DNA of 30,294 bases from a virus. A program made the position numbers and the translations under genes. Positions within the stretch are counted from its first letter, which is position 1. Each line of letters opens with the position of its first letter. Positions 6,116-14,913 of the stretch are shown here, piece after piece. Location: positions 1 through 30,294 of IMG/VR virus record IMGVR_UViG_3300003410_000002. One strand, 5' to 3'. The notes below the pieces were generated by a model that had not been told where the DNA came from, searched no databases, and saw only the letters and a program-made list of their open reading frames with translations.

Positions 6116-6778
6116 ATGAAGCTAGAAATAAACGTACCCGAGAATCTTAACGAGATTACTTTAGAGCAATACCAGAGATTCGATAAGATAAATACGGAAG
6201 AAAACCAAGATTCTAATTTCTTACTACATAAGACTGTAGAGATATTTTGCGGCCTAGAATTAAAAGATATAGCTACGATTAGAGTTAATAGTATAAAAGA
6301 AATACTAGGAGATATAGATAAAGTATTCTCCGAGAAAACCGACTTAGTACCTACGTTTACTTTAGACGGTATAGAATACGGATTTATCCCTAACCTCGAC
6401 GATATGACTATAGGAGAGTTTATAGATCTAGACGAAAACCTAACGGAGTGGGAGACTATACATAAAGCGATGAGCGTACTCTATAGACCGATTAATTATA
6501 AAAAAGAAGATAAGTATCTTATAGAAGATTATACGGGCTTAGATAAAGCCGAGCTATTTAAGAAGATGCCTCTAGGTATAGTAATGGGAGCGATGGTTTT
6601 TTTTTACCGTTTAAACAACGAGTTACTAGAAATTACCCTGAGTTATTTGAAGAGGGAAGCTCCGAACCAAATGAATACGGAATCATTAGCAGCTTTGGAA
6701 AGAAGTGGGGTTGGTTCCAGTCGATTTATGGACTCGCTAAGGGTGATGCTACCCGTTTCGATGACGCAACGAAATTAA
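6116..6778 (+). CDS. Tail assembly chaperone, zero-frame product
   Basis: The zero-frame protein has 220 residues. Its body (MKLEINVPENLNEITLEQYQRFDKI... to the FFYRLNNELLE region near 162-173) resembles the short tail assembly chaperones coded just before the tape measure group in Bacteroidetes siphophages. These keep the tape measure soluble during tail assembly. The last 40 or so zero-frame residues (ending SRFMDSLRVMLPVSMTQRN) look unlike the family. A much better C-terminus lies in the -1 frame (see 6616-6864), so the full protein is probably made by frameshift. The zero-frame product alone may also be functional, as in gpG/gpGT systems. Confidence 0.7.
   Translation: MKLEINVPENLNEITLEQYQRFDKINTEENQDSNFLLHKTVEIFCGLELKDIATIRVNSIKEILGDIDKVFSEKTDLVPTFTLDGIEYGFIPNLDDMTIGEFIDLDENLTEWETIHKAMSVLYRPINYKKEDKYLIEDYTGLDKAELFKKMPLGIVMGAMVFFYRLNNELLEITLSYLKREAPNQMNTESLAALERSGVGSSRFMDSLRVMLPVSMTQRN
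6597..6616 (+). promoter_or_regulatory. Candidate -1 ribosomal frameshift site
   Basis: T-TTA-AAC (6610-6616) is a canonical X-XXY-YYZ slippery heptamer in the exact zero-frame phase: TTA is codon 166 (6611-6613). Just upstream, a run of nine T (6597-6605) gives a second possible in-phase slip, T-TTT-TTT. Either shift leads into the open -1 frame that ends at 6864. I did not identify a firm downstream stimulatory structure. Confidence 0.6.
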
Positions 6779-6864
6779 ATATGCATCAGGCTTTACTATT
6801 CTTAGCCTTCGAGAAAGAAAAGATAGAATTAGAAAAGAAACAGTTAGAAAAATTTAAGAAATGA
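6616..6864 (+). CDS. Tail assembly chaperone, -1 frame C-terminal extension
   Basis: In the -1 frame relative to the 6116 gene, reading is open to TGA 6862-6864. It codes for about 82 residues including SFGKKWGWFQSIYGLAKGD and a helical, charged end (ALLFLAFEKEKIELEKKQLEKFKK). The F-G-K-K-W-G-W-[FY]-x-S-[IL]-Y-x-L-A motif is a typical C-terminus of tail chaperone proteins. There is no obvious independent start that would include it all, and it ends with an ATGA overlap with the next gene. A slip at 6610-6616 would yield a fusion of about 249 residues. A genuine inactivating frameshift or sequencing error is the alternative. Confidence 0.65.
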   Translation, partial: QRVTRNYPELFEEGSSEPNEYGIISSFGKKWGWFQSIYGLAKGDATRFDDATKLNMHQALLFLAFEKEKIELEKKQLEKFKK

Positions 6865-7316
6865 AAGCCTTTTACGAATTAACAGATAAAATAAAAGATA
6901 CCCTAATAGCCGAGCCTTTCGTTAATACGGTTACTTTCGGTAGCTTAGACGACGTAGATCTTAATAAGTCTACTATCTTTCCTTTATCTCATATTATAGT
7001 AAATACGGCTACGGTAAACTCTAATTTTATAACGTTTAATATTAGCGTTCTTTCTATGGACGTAGTAGACGAAAGTAAAAAAGAAACTACGGACGATTTT
7101 ATAGGTAACGATAACGAGCAAGACGTACTTAATACGCAGTTAGCGGTACAGAATAGATTAATAGCTTTATTACAGAGAGGTACTTTATATCAAGAAAAAT
7201 ATCAAGTAGAAGGAAGCGTTACTTGCGAACCTTTCGTAGATAGATTCGAGAATAAATTAGCAGGCTGGGCCTCTACCTTAGATATAGTAATACAAAACGA
7301 TATGACGGTATGCTAA
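6861..7316 (+). CDS. Tail completion / tail terminator-like protein
   Basis: A 151-residue protein whose plan (N-terminal helix MKAFYELTDKIKDTL, then a region of alternating strands with HIIVNTATVNSNFITFNISVLSMDVVDES, then a helix LNTQLAVQNRLIALLQRG and terminal strands) matches the tail-terminator or completion proteins coded at this place in Bacteroidetes siphophages. The FNISVLSMDVVDE segment before a linker of acidic residues is characteristic. It overlaps the chaperone extension by 4 bases and the next gene by 7. It probably closes the tail tube at the neck. Assignment rests on position and pattern, not on a catalytic motif. Confidence 0.6.
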   Translation: MKAFYELTDKIKDTLIAEPFVNTVTFGSLDDVDLNKSTIFPLSHIIVNTATVNSNFITFNISVLSMDVVDESKKETTDDFIGNDNEQDVLNTQLAVQNRLIALLQRGTLYQEKYQVEGSVTCEPFVDRFENKLAGWASTLDIVIQNDMTVC

Positions 7317-7849
7317 CTAAGGGAGAAGGTAGAAAGTTCTTAGAAGAGTTTAGAGATAAGGTCGTAAGAGAGGCTAAGCATAACTTATCTAAGAAAAGAA
7401 AAAGGGTAAGTAAAAAACTATACGAAAGTATAGACGGAGAGTTCGAGGTATTCGAAAATAGCTTTTCTCTTAGTTTCTCTATGGAAGAATACGGCTTATA
7501 CCAAGATAAAGGGGTTAGCGGTACGGAAAGAAAATATAATACTCCTTACTCTTATTCTAGTAGTAGTAACTTAGTAGGCTTAGAATATCATACGGGCTTT
7601 CTATCTAAGTGGGCAAGAGCTAAGGGATTACAACCTAGATTAGGTAACGGTAAGTTTGGCTCTTATAAAAGTATGGGATATATCCTAGCTAGGAGTATAA
7701 AGAAGAAAGGTATAAAACCTAGTTTATTTTTTACTAAGCCTTTCGAGAAATACTTTAAGAAATTACCAGACGAACTTATAGAGAGGTTCGGATTAGACGT
7801 AGAAGATTTACTAGCCTTTTCGCTTAACGAAAAAAGATTAAGATCATGA
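7310..7849 (+). CDS. Neck / head-tail completion protein (HK97 gp10-like)
   Basis: A 179-residue basic protein. Residues about 57-70 (MEEYGLYQDKGVSGT) and later LSKWARAKGL and MGYILARSIKKKGI...LFFTKPF follow the plan of phage neck or HK97 gp10-like completion proteins: Y-x-x-Y-x-D-x-G-V, then a helix with W-x-x-x-x-G, then A-R-S-I-x-x-x-G-I. It lies between the tail terminator-like gene and the Ig-repeat gene, with short overlaps on both sides. It probably joins head connector to tail. Family membership is inferred from motif order. Confidence 0.6.
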   Translation: MLTKGEGRKFLEEFRDKVVREAKHNLSKKRKRVSKKLYESIDGEFEVFENSFSLSFSMEEYGLYQDKGVSGTERKYNTPYSYSSSSNLVGLEYHTGFLSKWARAKGLQPRLGNGKFGSYKSMGYILARSIKKKGIKPSLFFTKPFEKYFKKLPDELIERFGLDVEDLLAFSLNEKRLRS

Positions 7850-9348
7850 GTACTAAAATAAACGTAAGAAGCCCTTATTACTTAAGCTATAGCGAACCGC
7901 CCGAACCGTTACCCGTATTTAATTGTAGTTACGCGAACGCGGTTAATTTTTCCGTAGACGAAAGCGGTACTATATCTTTACCTACTTTAGATTACGGAGC
8001 GATAGAATCCTATACTTCGGACGCAGCTGATTTTTCTAACGGTACATTTAACGAGGTTAGTAGCGATACTTTAAGAACTCTAAAACTTACTATTATAGCT
8101 CCCGAAGGTTTTGATAATCAAGGCGACGGGATTATTTGCGAAGTTACGGCGACTCAACCTTTAAAACCCGTAGACTGTCCTACCGTAGTAAGTCCTAGCG
8201 GATCTATTCCTAGCCAAGCTTTAAATACAGGAGGCTCTTCGGTTACTATAGACTACTCTAGTTATTTTACGGGTACTACTTCTGACTTTACGGATTATCT
8301 TATAAATAATAACGGATCTTATCTAGATGTAAGTATAAATAGTACGGATGAAGAAATAACTATTACCTCTAAATCAACCGCGGGAGTCTTTACGATACAA
8401 TTAGAAAGAATAGATAATTCTACGAGCTGTAGCGCAAAACAAACTATAAGTACTACGCTTACTTCTTTAGCTACTTTTAACTGTACTACCGCTAATTTAT
8501 TAGGAGGGGCTATAGGCGCAGACGGAAGTCTTACTACGCCTTCTTCTATAGGAACGATTACCGCGACTAAAGAAACGAGCGGAGGAGCTTCGGTAACTAG
8601 TATAGCAGCTAATAATACGGGATCGGATATAAGCGTAACTTTATATTACGACGTCTTAGTACCTGCGGGTTATTCTAATACGGGATCTACGATAGAATGT
8701 AACGTAACTTATACGCAAAGATCTAATATAATAACCCCTACTTTTACTTGCTCCGACGTAGACTTAGACGATCAAGCTATTTTAGTAGACGGTAACGTAA
8801 CTGCGGGAGTCGCTAAATATTATGGCCCTAACGGAAGAGAATATTTAACTATAGAAAGTTTTACTCCTACTAATTTTCCTCAAGTAAGCGAAATTACTCG
8901 AAGAGATGTAACTTATACTATAGAAGTTCCTAGCGGTTTTACGAATACGGGAAGTACTATAGACTGCGAAGAAAGAATAAAACAACCTGCGGCAGATATT
9001 CCAGTAGCTGGGCCTTGTGATAATAAAATTAATACTTGGTATATCGGAGTAAATACCGGAGATAACTATACTAATTTTGACCGAAAAAATATAGCAGCCG
9101 TTACATTCCCAATTAATGCTGAAGACGTATTATCTCCTAATGGTAGTTGGGAAGGTAAAACTTTATGCTATAATGGAAGCGTAATTAATGTTCCTAACGG
9201 TAATCATACCTATATAAGAAAGACAAAAGGAAGTTTATATGCGCAGCAAAGTACTCAATTTGAATACGTTATAGTTTTTGGTAGTGCTAATACTATTAAG
9301 GCTGTATATTTAAAGGACTGGAATACTAGACAATTAAGAAGATTATAA
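7846..9348 (+). CDS. Ig-like repeat virion protein, probable tail adhesin
   Basis: A 500-residue beta-rich protein. Three repeats of about 80 residues can be aligned (25-104, 211-291, 300-380). Each starts F-x-C and ends [IVL]-x-[VA]-P-x-G-[FY]-x-N-x-G-x-x-I-x-C-[EN], with one Cys near each end. A separate beta domain (about 108-205) sits between the first two. The N-terminus MSTKINVRSPYYLSY is a pattern I recall from Bacteroidetes phage virion proteins. The last 110 residues (from about 390, base 9010) have clearly different base usage (TG and CA no longer avoided), so this end looks newly swapped in and may bind the host. A decorated tail-tube component is another option. Confidence 0.6.
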   Translation: MSTKINVRSPYYLSYSEPPEPLPVFNCSYANAVNFSVDESGTISLPTLDYGAIESYTSDAADFSNGTFNEVSSDTLRTLKLTIIAPEGFDNQGDGIICEVTATQPLKPVDCPTVVSPSGSIPSQALNTGGSSVTIDYSSYFTGTTSDFTDYLINNNGSYLDVSINSTDEEITITSKSTAGVFTIQLERIDNSTSCSAKQTISTTLTSLATFNCTTANLLGGAIGADGSLTTPSSIGTITATKETSGGASVTSIAANNTGSDISVTLYYDVLVPAGYSNTGSTIECNVTYTQRSNIITPTFTCSDVDLDDQAILVDGNVTAGVAKYYGPNGREYLTIESFTPTNFPQVSEITRRDVTYTIEVPSGFTNTGSTIDCEERIKQPAADIPVAGPCDNKINTWYIGVNTGDNYTNFDRKNIAAVTFPINAEDVLSPNGSWEGKTLCYNGSVINVPNGNHTYIRKTKGSLYAQQSTQFEYVIVFGSANTIKAVYLKDWNTRQLRRL

Positions 9349-9349
9349 G

Positions 9350-10336
9350 ATGGCATTTGATAATATAGTTTTAGATATTTATATATATACGGGTTTAGCT
9401 TCTAGTTATACGGGAAGTGATAAAAAATATACTCTAAATAAATCTTTAATAACGGGGGAGACTAAAATTAATTTCGAGATAGCGGAATTAGTAAGGGATT
9501 ATATAAATATAGAATTTAACGATAACTATCTTAGTTATACCGTTTGGGTAAGAACCGACGCTATTATAAGAGACGAAAACGATACCGAATTTAGTTACGG
9601 TAGCCCAGAGTCTAATACGTTTATAGCTTTCGACGGCTACGGATATTTCGAAGAAGGAATAAACCCCGAACTAGATAGAGACGCTTTAATAAGTACCTCT
9701 ACTTTATATATACCCGAAGATACGGCGGGTAAGCTTCCTATATTCGCCGAAGGAGTAGGAAAAGTAACTATAGATAGTAGCGATACCGAAATAACGGATA
9801 ACGGTAATACTAACCAAAAGATACAGTATATAACTATACCCGCTAATAGTTCTATTATTAGAGTTTACGATACGGACGATTCTACTCTTTTAAAAACTAT
9901 AAATATAAATAACGTATGCGAACCTAAATTTACTCCTTATAAAGTTACGTTCGTAAATAAGTTCGGAGCGTTTCAAGATCTATACTTCTTTAAAAAGACT
10001 ACGGAAAGCTTTAACGTAACCGACGAAACTTATAAGAGAAATATCTTCGAGAATAATAACGTTACCTACGATACTTATAGAGGGCAGAGAGAGAGATATA
10101 ATACTAACGCGAAAAGTAGTATAAGTCTTAATACGGGATTCGTAAACGACGACTTTAATAGTACTATAGAGGAGCTATTCTTATCGGAGAAAGTCTGGAT
10201 TCGTTGGAATAATAAAACCTTACCTATTATACCTAAAAGTAAAAACCTAGAATTAAAAACGAGCTTAAATAATAAACTTTCTAACTATACGATAGATTTC
10301 GAATTTGCCTTTAATAAGATTAATAACGTAAGATAA
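9350..10336 (+). CDS. Distal tail-like protein
   Basis: A 328-residue protein lying between the Ig-repeat gene and the large tail-tip gene. The first half (LDIYIYTG...YTLNKSLI, EIAELVRDYI, LSYTVWVR) is beta-rich. The second half has CEPKFTPYKVTFVNKFGAFQDLYFFKKTTESF and later SISLNTGFVNDDFNSTIEELFLSEKVW, a combination I know from Bacteroidetes phage tail proteins coded before the tape measure. By position it is likely to sit at the tail tip, like a distal tail (Dit) protein. It starts 2 bases after the previous stop and shares its last base with the next ATG. Exact equivalence to Dit is inferred. Confidence 0.55.
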   Translation: MAFDNIVLDIYIYTGLASSYTGSDKKYTLNKSLITGETKINFEIAELVRDYINIEFNDNYLSYTVWVRTDAIIRDENDTEFSYGSPESNTFIAFDGYGYFEEGINPELDRDALISTSTLYIPEDTAGKLPIFAEGVGKVTIDSSDTEITDNGNTNQKIQYITIPANSSIIRVYDTDDSTLLKTININNVCEPKFTPYKVTFVNKFGAFQDLYFFKKTTESFNVTDETYKRNIFENNNVTYDTYRGQRERYNTNAKSSISLNTGFVNDDFNSTIEELFLSEKVWIRWNNKTLPIIPKSKNLELKTSLNNKLSNYTIDFEFAFNKINNVR

Positions 10337-13161
10337 TGATTAATCTACAGTTATATATATTAAACGAGAACGGGAAGTCTTACGACGAAGTAGAACTCTA
10401 CGATAACGAAACGGTTAGTTATACGCAATCGTTACAAGACGTTAGGGATATTTCTAAAGTCTTTTCGGATTTTACTAGGACTTTTAACGTACCCGCTTCT
10501 AAGACTAATAATATAATATTTAAACATTTCTATAATTACTTTATAGACGGATTCGATCCTAAGAGAAGGCATAAGGCTAAGATATACCTAAACTACGAAC
10601 TATATAAAGAAGGCTATATAAAACTAGAAGGGGCTACTACTAAAGATAATAGGCCTTTTACTTATAGACTTACTTTCTTCGGTAGCGGAGTTATTCTAAA
10701 GGACGTATTTAGAGAAAAGAAACTAGCCTCTTTATCTTATCTTATTAGTAATTTTAAATTCGATTATACTTCGAGTAACGTAAGAACTTACTTACAAGAC
10801 GGTAAGGACGAAAATTTTTATATCCCTATAAAAGGCTCTAGTACTACGGTAGATAATATAGATATTAAGGACGCTATAGTTTTTCCTCTTATATCTCATA
10901 CGGATAGAATGATATACGATAGTAATCCTTCTTATACGGGTGTATCGGGAGAGGCTAACTTAGCAAACGTAAGTAACGGAGGACTAAGTATAACTCAATT
11001 AAAACCCGCTATTAGAGTACACGCTATTATAAAAGCTATAGAGGCACAATATAAGGAAAGCGGTATAGAGTTTACTACGGACTTTTTTAACGAAACTAAC
11101 CTACCCTACTATAATTTATATCTCTGGCTACATACTAAAACGGGAGGTTTATTTACGGACCAAGAAGGGGGAACTTATTTCGAGAACTTTACTGTTTTAT
11201 CGGGTTCGGATACGGGAGCTACGGGAGTAGGTATAATACAAAACGGTAATACTTTTACGACGCCAGATCCTGCTCAAGTTATTAGTAATCCTACTAGAGC
11301 GAATAAACAAAGAAGCTTAAGTCTAAGCGTAGAAACTAACGTAAGTGGGCCTTTTACCGTTATAATATACGACGAACAAGGTAACGAGTTCGCTAGTTAT
11401 ACGGGTAGTCAAACTAACGGTGTATTTACTCCTATAGCAGAGAAAGACGAAATAGAGATAGATCAAGGTTCTTATAGATTCGCGGTTAGATCTAATACTC
11501 CTTCGGACTTTACTATTAAAGTAAAAGTTACTAGGAAAGCTACCGTAATAGGAAAAAGAGAGATTAATTTTACTGGTACGGCTACCGTAGGAGCGGATAC
11601 GGAATTATACGCTGCTAATCAAATGCCCGATATAACTATTTTAGGATTTCTTACGGGGCTTTTTAAAATGTTTAATCTTACGGCGTTTCAAAACGACGAA
11701 GGTAAGATAGTAGTACAGACTTTAGATAAGTTTTACTCGGATAGCGATAAGATTTACGATATAACTCCTTATATAGATAAAGATACCGTTACCGTAGATT
11801 CTATAGTACCTTATAGACAAGTTACTTTTTCTTACGAAGGGAGAGATACTTTTTTAGCAGCTACTTACGAAGATCTAAATAATAAAGACTGGGGAGGCCT
11901 ACATTATAAAGAGAACGATAATAATCTAGGTACGGAGTATAAGATAGTAGCTCCTTTCGAGCATATGTTATTCGAGAAACTTACGGACGCTAACGATAAC
12001 TCGGATACGGGTATACAAATAGGTTGGAGCGCAGACGAAAAACAAGAGCCTACTATAGGAAAGCCTCTTTTATTTTACGCAGTAAGTAAAGAAATAAGTG
12101 AGCCTATAAAACTTATAAACTTCGATAGTAGTACTACTACTTTAACGGCAAATACTAAAGTATATATGCCTTCTAACTCTATAGAATTAGGAGATAACTT
12201 AACAGATTCGATAAATATTAATTTCGCTTCCGAGATAAACGAGTACGCGGAGATACCCTTTAAGAATACTTTATTTAATCAGTATTATAAAAACTATATA
12301 TTAGATATATTCGATAAACAGAGAAGGTTAACTAATACTTCGGCGTATTTACCTCAGAGGATATTATCTAATTTAAAGTTAAACGATAAAGTTTTAATTA
12401 CGGATAGGCTCTATAAGATAAATAAGCTAACGACTGATTTTCAGAAACTACTTACTAATTTAGAGTTAATTAATACTACCGCCGTAGAAGGAAAGACTAT
12501 AATTAGAGATACTATTTATAGAGAAGAGGAGATAGTTTTAAGTAATAAATGCGCTACTGCTGATTTCGATACTATTAAGGTAGACTCTACTATAATTAAA
12601 ACAGACTGTACCGATTCTAAGAGTAATGACGGTTACGTCTTTATAAATAATTCTAACGACGGTACGACGGCCGTAGATAATAATCCTCCTACTAGCGTAA
12701 ACGGAGACCCCGTAGAGGTTACTCCTCCTACTTTATTCGACCCGCATATTACCGTAGATAGTACTTTAATTAAGGCAGATACGATAGATTATAAAGCAGA
12801 CGCTAATTTAAGAGAGGTAACTTCTTCTACGTTTAGAATAGGTTATCAAGTTAAAAGTCTAGGTAAAATAGGAACGGCTGATAATATTGACGAATACGGA
12901 TTTTTATATAGTACTACCTCTACCGATTTAGTAGGTACGGACGTAGACGATATAGCAGCGATCGCGGGAGTAACTAAAATAGACTATCCTACGGCTAGTA
13001 ATAATAAAAGGCCTACCGTTCCCTTTAGTTCTAGTTATCAGAAAAATAACGCGACCTCTACTACGACTTACTACTTTAGATTCTACGGTAGAACTAATAC
13101 AGGTTTAGCTTACGCAGAGGCGGACGCTCTAAGTGAAATAGAAGAAATTACTACGTTATGA
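10336..13161 (+). CDS. Large tail-tip / baseplate protein
   Basis: The longest protein here (941 residues). Its N-terminal region (MINLQLYILNENG... TQSLQDVRDISKVFSDFTRTFNVPASKTNN, then AKIYLNYELYKEGYIKLEG and TYRLTFFGSGVILKDVF) follows a baseplate-hub or tail-tip family of Bacteroidetes phages. The middle is beta-rich with a segment AANQMPDITILGFLTGLFKMFNLTAF. The last 170 residues or so resemble a fibronectin-III-like domain (IDEYGFLYSTTSTDL, TYYFRFYGRTNTGLAY) and may touch the cell surface. No peptidase motif was noticed. It overlaps the next small gene by 4 bases. Confidence 0.6.
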   Translation: MINLQLYILNENGKSYDEVELYDNETVSYTQSLQDVRDISKVFSDFTRTFNVPASKTNNIIFKHFYNYFIDGFDPKRRHKAKIYLNYELYKEGYIKLEGATTKDNRPFTYRLTFFGSGVILKDVFREKKLASLSYLISNFKFDYTSSNVRTYLQDGKDENFYIPIKGSSTTVDNIDIKDAIVFPLISHTDRMIYDSNPSYTGVSGEANLANVSNGGLSITQLKPAIRVHAIIKAIEAQYKESGIEFTTDFFNETNLPYYNLYLWLHTKTGGLFTDQEGGTYFENFTVLSGSDTGATGVGIIQNGNTFTTPDPAQVISNPTRANKQRSLSLSVETNVSGPFTVIIYDEQGNEFASYTGSQTNGVFTPIAEKDEIEIDQGSYRFAVRSNTPSDFTIKVKVTRKATVIGKREINFTGTATVGADTELYAANQMPDITILGFLTGLFKMFNLTAFQNDEGKIVVQTLDKFYSDSDKIYDITPYIDKDTVTVDSIVPYRQVTFSYEGRDTFLAATYEDLNNKDWGGLHYKENDNNLGTEYKIVAPFEHMLFEKLTDANDNSDTGIQIGWSADEKQEPTIGKPLLFYAVSKEISEPIKLINFDSSTTTLTANTKVYMPSNSIELGDNLTDSININFASEINEYAEIPFKNTLFNQYYKNYILDIFDKQRRLTNTSAYLPQRILSNLKLNDKVLITDRLYKINKLTTDFQKLLTNLELINTTAVEGKTIIRDTIYREEEIVLSNKCATADFDTIKVDSTIIKTDCTDSKSNDGYVFINNSNDGTTAVDNNPPTSVNGDPVEVTPPTLFDPHITVDSTLIKADTIDYKADANLREVTSSTFRIGYQVKSLGKIGTADNIDEYGFLYSTTSTDLVGTDVDDIAAIAGVTKIDYPTASNNKRPTVPFSSSYQKNNATSTTTYYFRFYGRTNTGLAYAEADALSEIEEITTL

Positions 13162-13316
13162 TAAGTAATATATTAGATATGCTAGAAATAGCTAAGAACG
13201 AAGATAATATAGGAGACTATACTTTTATAGCTCTAGGTAAGAATAAAGCTCCCGAGAGTATTAAGGAGGCGTATAAACAACATAAGAGAGAGGTATGGCA
13301 GTTAAAAAGACAATAG
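13158..13316 (+). CDS. Small protein between tail tip and tape measure
   Basis: A 52-residue protein starting at ATG 13158 in an ATGA overlap with the large tail gene and overlapping the tape measure gene by 22 bases. Sequence MISNILDMLEIAKNEDNIGD... ends with a basic helix (KEAYKQHKREVWQLKRQ). The snug fit between two tail genes and the A/T-rich, TG-poor codon pattern it shares with them support a real gene. It may be a tail-assembly helper. No family recognised. Confidence 0.55.
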   Translation: MISNILDMLEIAKNEDNIGDYTFIALGKNKAPESIKEAYKQHKREVWQLKRQ

Positions 13317-14884
13317 AAATAGACGTAAACGCTAAGTCTCTAGGTCAACTAGAGGGTATGCTAGAGGACGTAAACCAAGAACTAAAAGACCTAGATAGAA
13401 ACTCGGACGCTTTTAAGGAAGCTGCTAAGAAGTCGCAGTTACTTACTAAAGAGATAGAAAAGGTTAATAATCAGATAGAAGGCTTTAATCTAGACGATAA
13501 ATTACAAGCTGCGGACGGTGCGGCCAAAGTTTTCGGGGGTTCTCTCTCCGCCGTAGTAGGTACTCTAGGTACTTTAGGTATAGAGTCAGAAGTTTTCGGA
13601 GAGTTCGAAGAAAAGGCAGCCTCTGCTATCGCCGTAGGTTTAGGAATTAAAGACGTATCGGAAGGATTTGGTCAAGTAGCACAAGCTGCTAAAAAATCTG
13701 GAGTAGCTGCTAAGCTATTCGGATCTACTACTAAGAAGGCAATATTAGCTACTGGCGTAGGAGCTTTCGCAATATTATTAGCTGCTATAGTAAATAATTG
13801 GGATAGTATTACTAAGGCCGTTAAAAGATTCGCTAGTAACGTACCATTTATAGGTAAGGCTATAGACGCAGTTAAGACTACTTTTAATAATCTATTCGAT
13901 GCCGCTCGACCCGTATTAGAGTTTTTAGGTATACTACCCGACGAAGCCGAAAGAGCAGCGATAGCGACTAAGAAAGCGGTAAGTAATTCTATAAAAGAGT
14001 TAGAAAGAGAGATAGCGGTAGCCGAAGCTGCGGGAGAGTCTGCTAAAAAGATTTTCGATTTAAGAAAAAGATTACTAGAAGCGGAGTTACAACAATTAAG
14101 AGATAGTAACGCGGAGAAGGAAGAGATATTTAAAAAAGAGACCGAACTTTTAGCTTTAGAAGCAGCGGAGCAGAAGAGAATACGAGAGGGTAAAGTAGAC
14201 GTAGTAAAAAGAGAGAAAGTAGAAACGGTAAACGTTATAACTTCCGAAGGACTTAGAGAAGTAGAGGCCGAAGGAATAAAAACTCAGCAAATAAGTATCT
14301 TTAATAAGGACGCTGCGGATCAAAACGCTGCTTTACTACAAGCTCAGATAGAAAATCAACTTAAATTAGACGCTGCTAGACAATCCTCTTTAGATAACGT
14401 AATAGCTATAGCGGGGGCAGAAAGTGCGGTAGGTAAAGCTGCTCTTATAGCAAAGTCGGTATTACAAGCTAGGGAATTAGTATTAGAGGCTACTAAAACT
14501 ATTAGCTTTGCGACTCAAGCAGGTGCTAGAAGTACGGTAGCGGTCGCGGAAGGAACGGCACAGACGGCTAAGGTAGGTTTTCCTCAGAATATACCTTTAC
14601 TTATAGGATATGCGGCTCAAGCTGCGGGTATCTTTATGGGTATTAAAAACGCTATAGGCGGTGCTAAAACCGCTGCGGGAGGAATAGGCGGAGGAATGCG
14701 AGGAGGTAGATCGGAGTCTCAAGCCCCTTCGTTTAATATCGTAGGAGCTGCTCCCGAAAACCAACTAGCGGAGGCTTTAGGACAAAACGAATCTAAGCCT
14801 ATAAAGGCCTTCGTAGTAAGTAACGAGATTAGTAACCAACAAGAATTAGATAGAAATATTACTAACGAAGCTTCGATAGGATAA
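13295..14884 (+). CDS. Tail tape measure protein
   Basis: A 529-residue protein with the typical make-up: an N-terminal helical region (SLGQLEGMLEDVNQELKDLDRNSDAFKEAAKK), Ala/Gly-rich hydrophobic stretches that could span a membrane (AILATGVGAFAILLAAIVNNW near 150-170, and IPLLIGYAAQAAGIFMG further on), a long central coiled coil (about 235-310) and a Gly-rich segment (GGAKTAAGGIGGGMRGG). It sets tail length and is ejected ahead of the DNA. At 529 residues it is short, pointing to a tail of roughly 80 nm if the usual 0.15 nm per residue applies. It lies downstream of the other tail genes, immediately before the head genes. Confidence 0.85.
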   Translation: MAVKKTIEIDVNAKSLGQLEGMLEDVNQELKDLDRNSDAFKEAAKKSQLLTKEIEKVNNQIEGFNLDDKLQAADGAAKVFGGSLSAVVGTLGTLGIESEVFGEFEEKAASAIAVGLGIKDVSEGFGQVAQAAKKSGVAAKLFGSTTKKAILATGVGAFAILLAAIVNNWDSITKAVKRFASNVPFIGKAIDAVKTTFNNLFDAARPVLEFLGILPDEAERAAIATKKAVSNSIKELEREIAVAEAAGESAKKIFDLRKRLLEAELQQLRDSNAEKEEIFKKETELLALEAAEQKRIREGKVDVVKREKVETVNVITSEGLREVEAEGIKTQQISIFNKDAADQNAALLQAQIENQLKLDAARQSSLDNVIAIAGAESAVGKAALIAKSVLQARELVLEATKTISFATQAGARSTVAVAEGTAQTAKVGFPQNIPLLIGYAAQAAGIFMGIKNAIGGAKTAAGGIGGGMRGGRSESQAPSFNIVGAAPENQLAEALGQNESKPIKAFVVSNEISNQQELDRNITNEASIG

Positions 14885-14913
14885 CAAAACCTCTTAAAAT
14901 TTATTATAATAAT

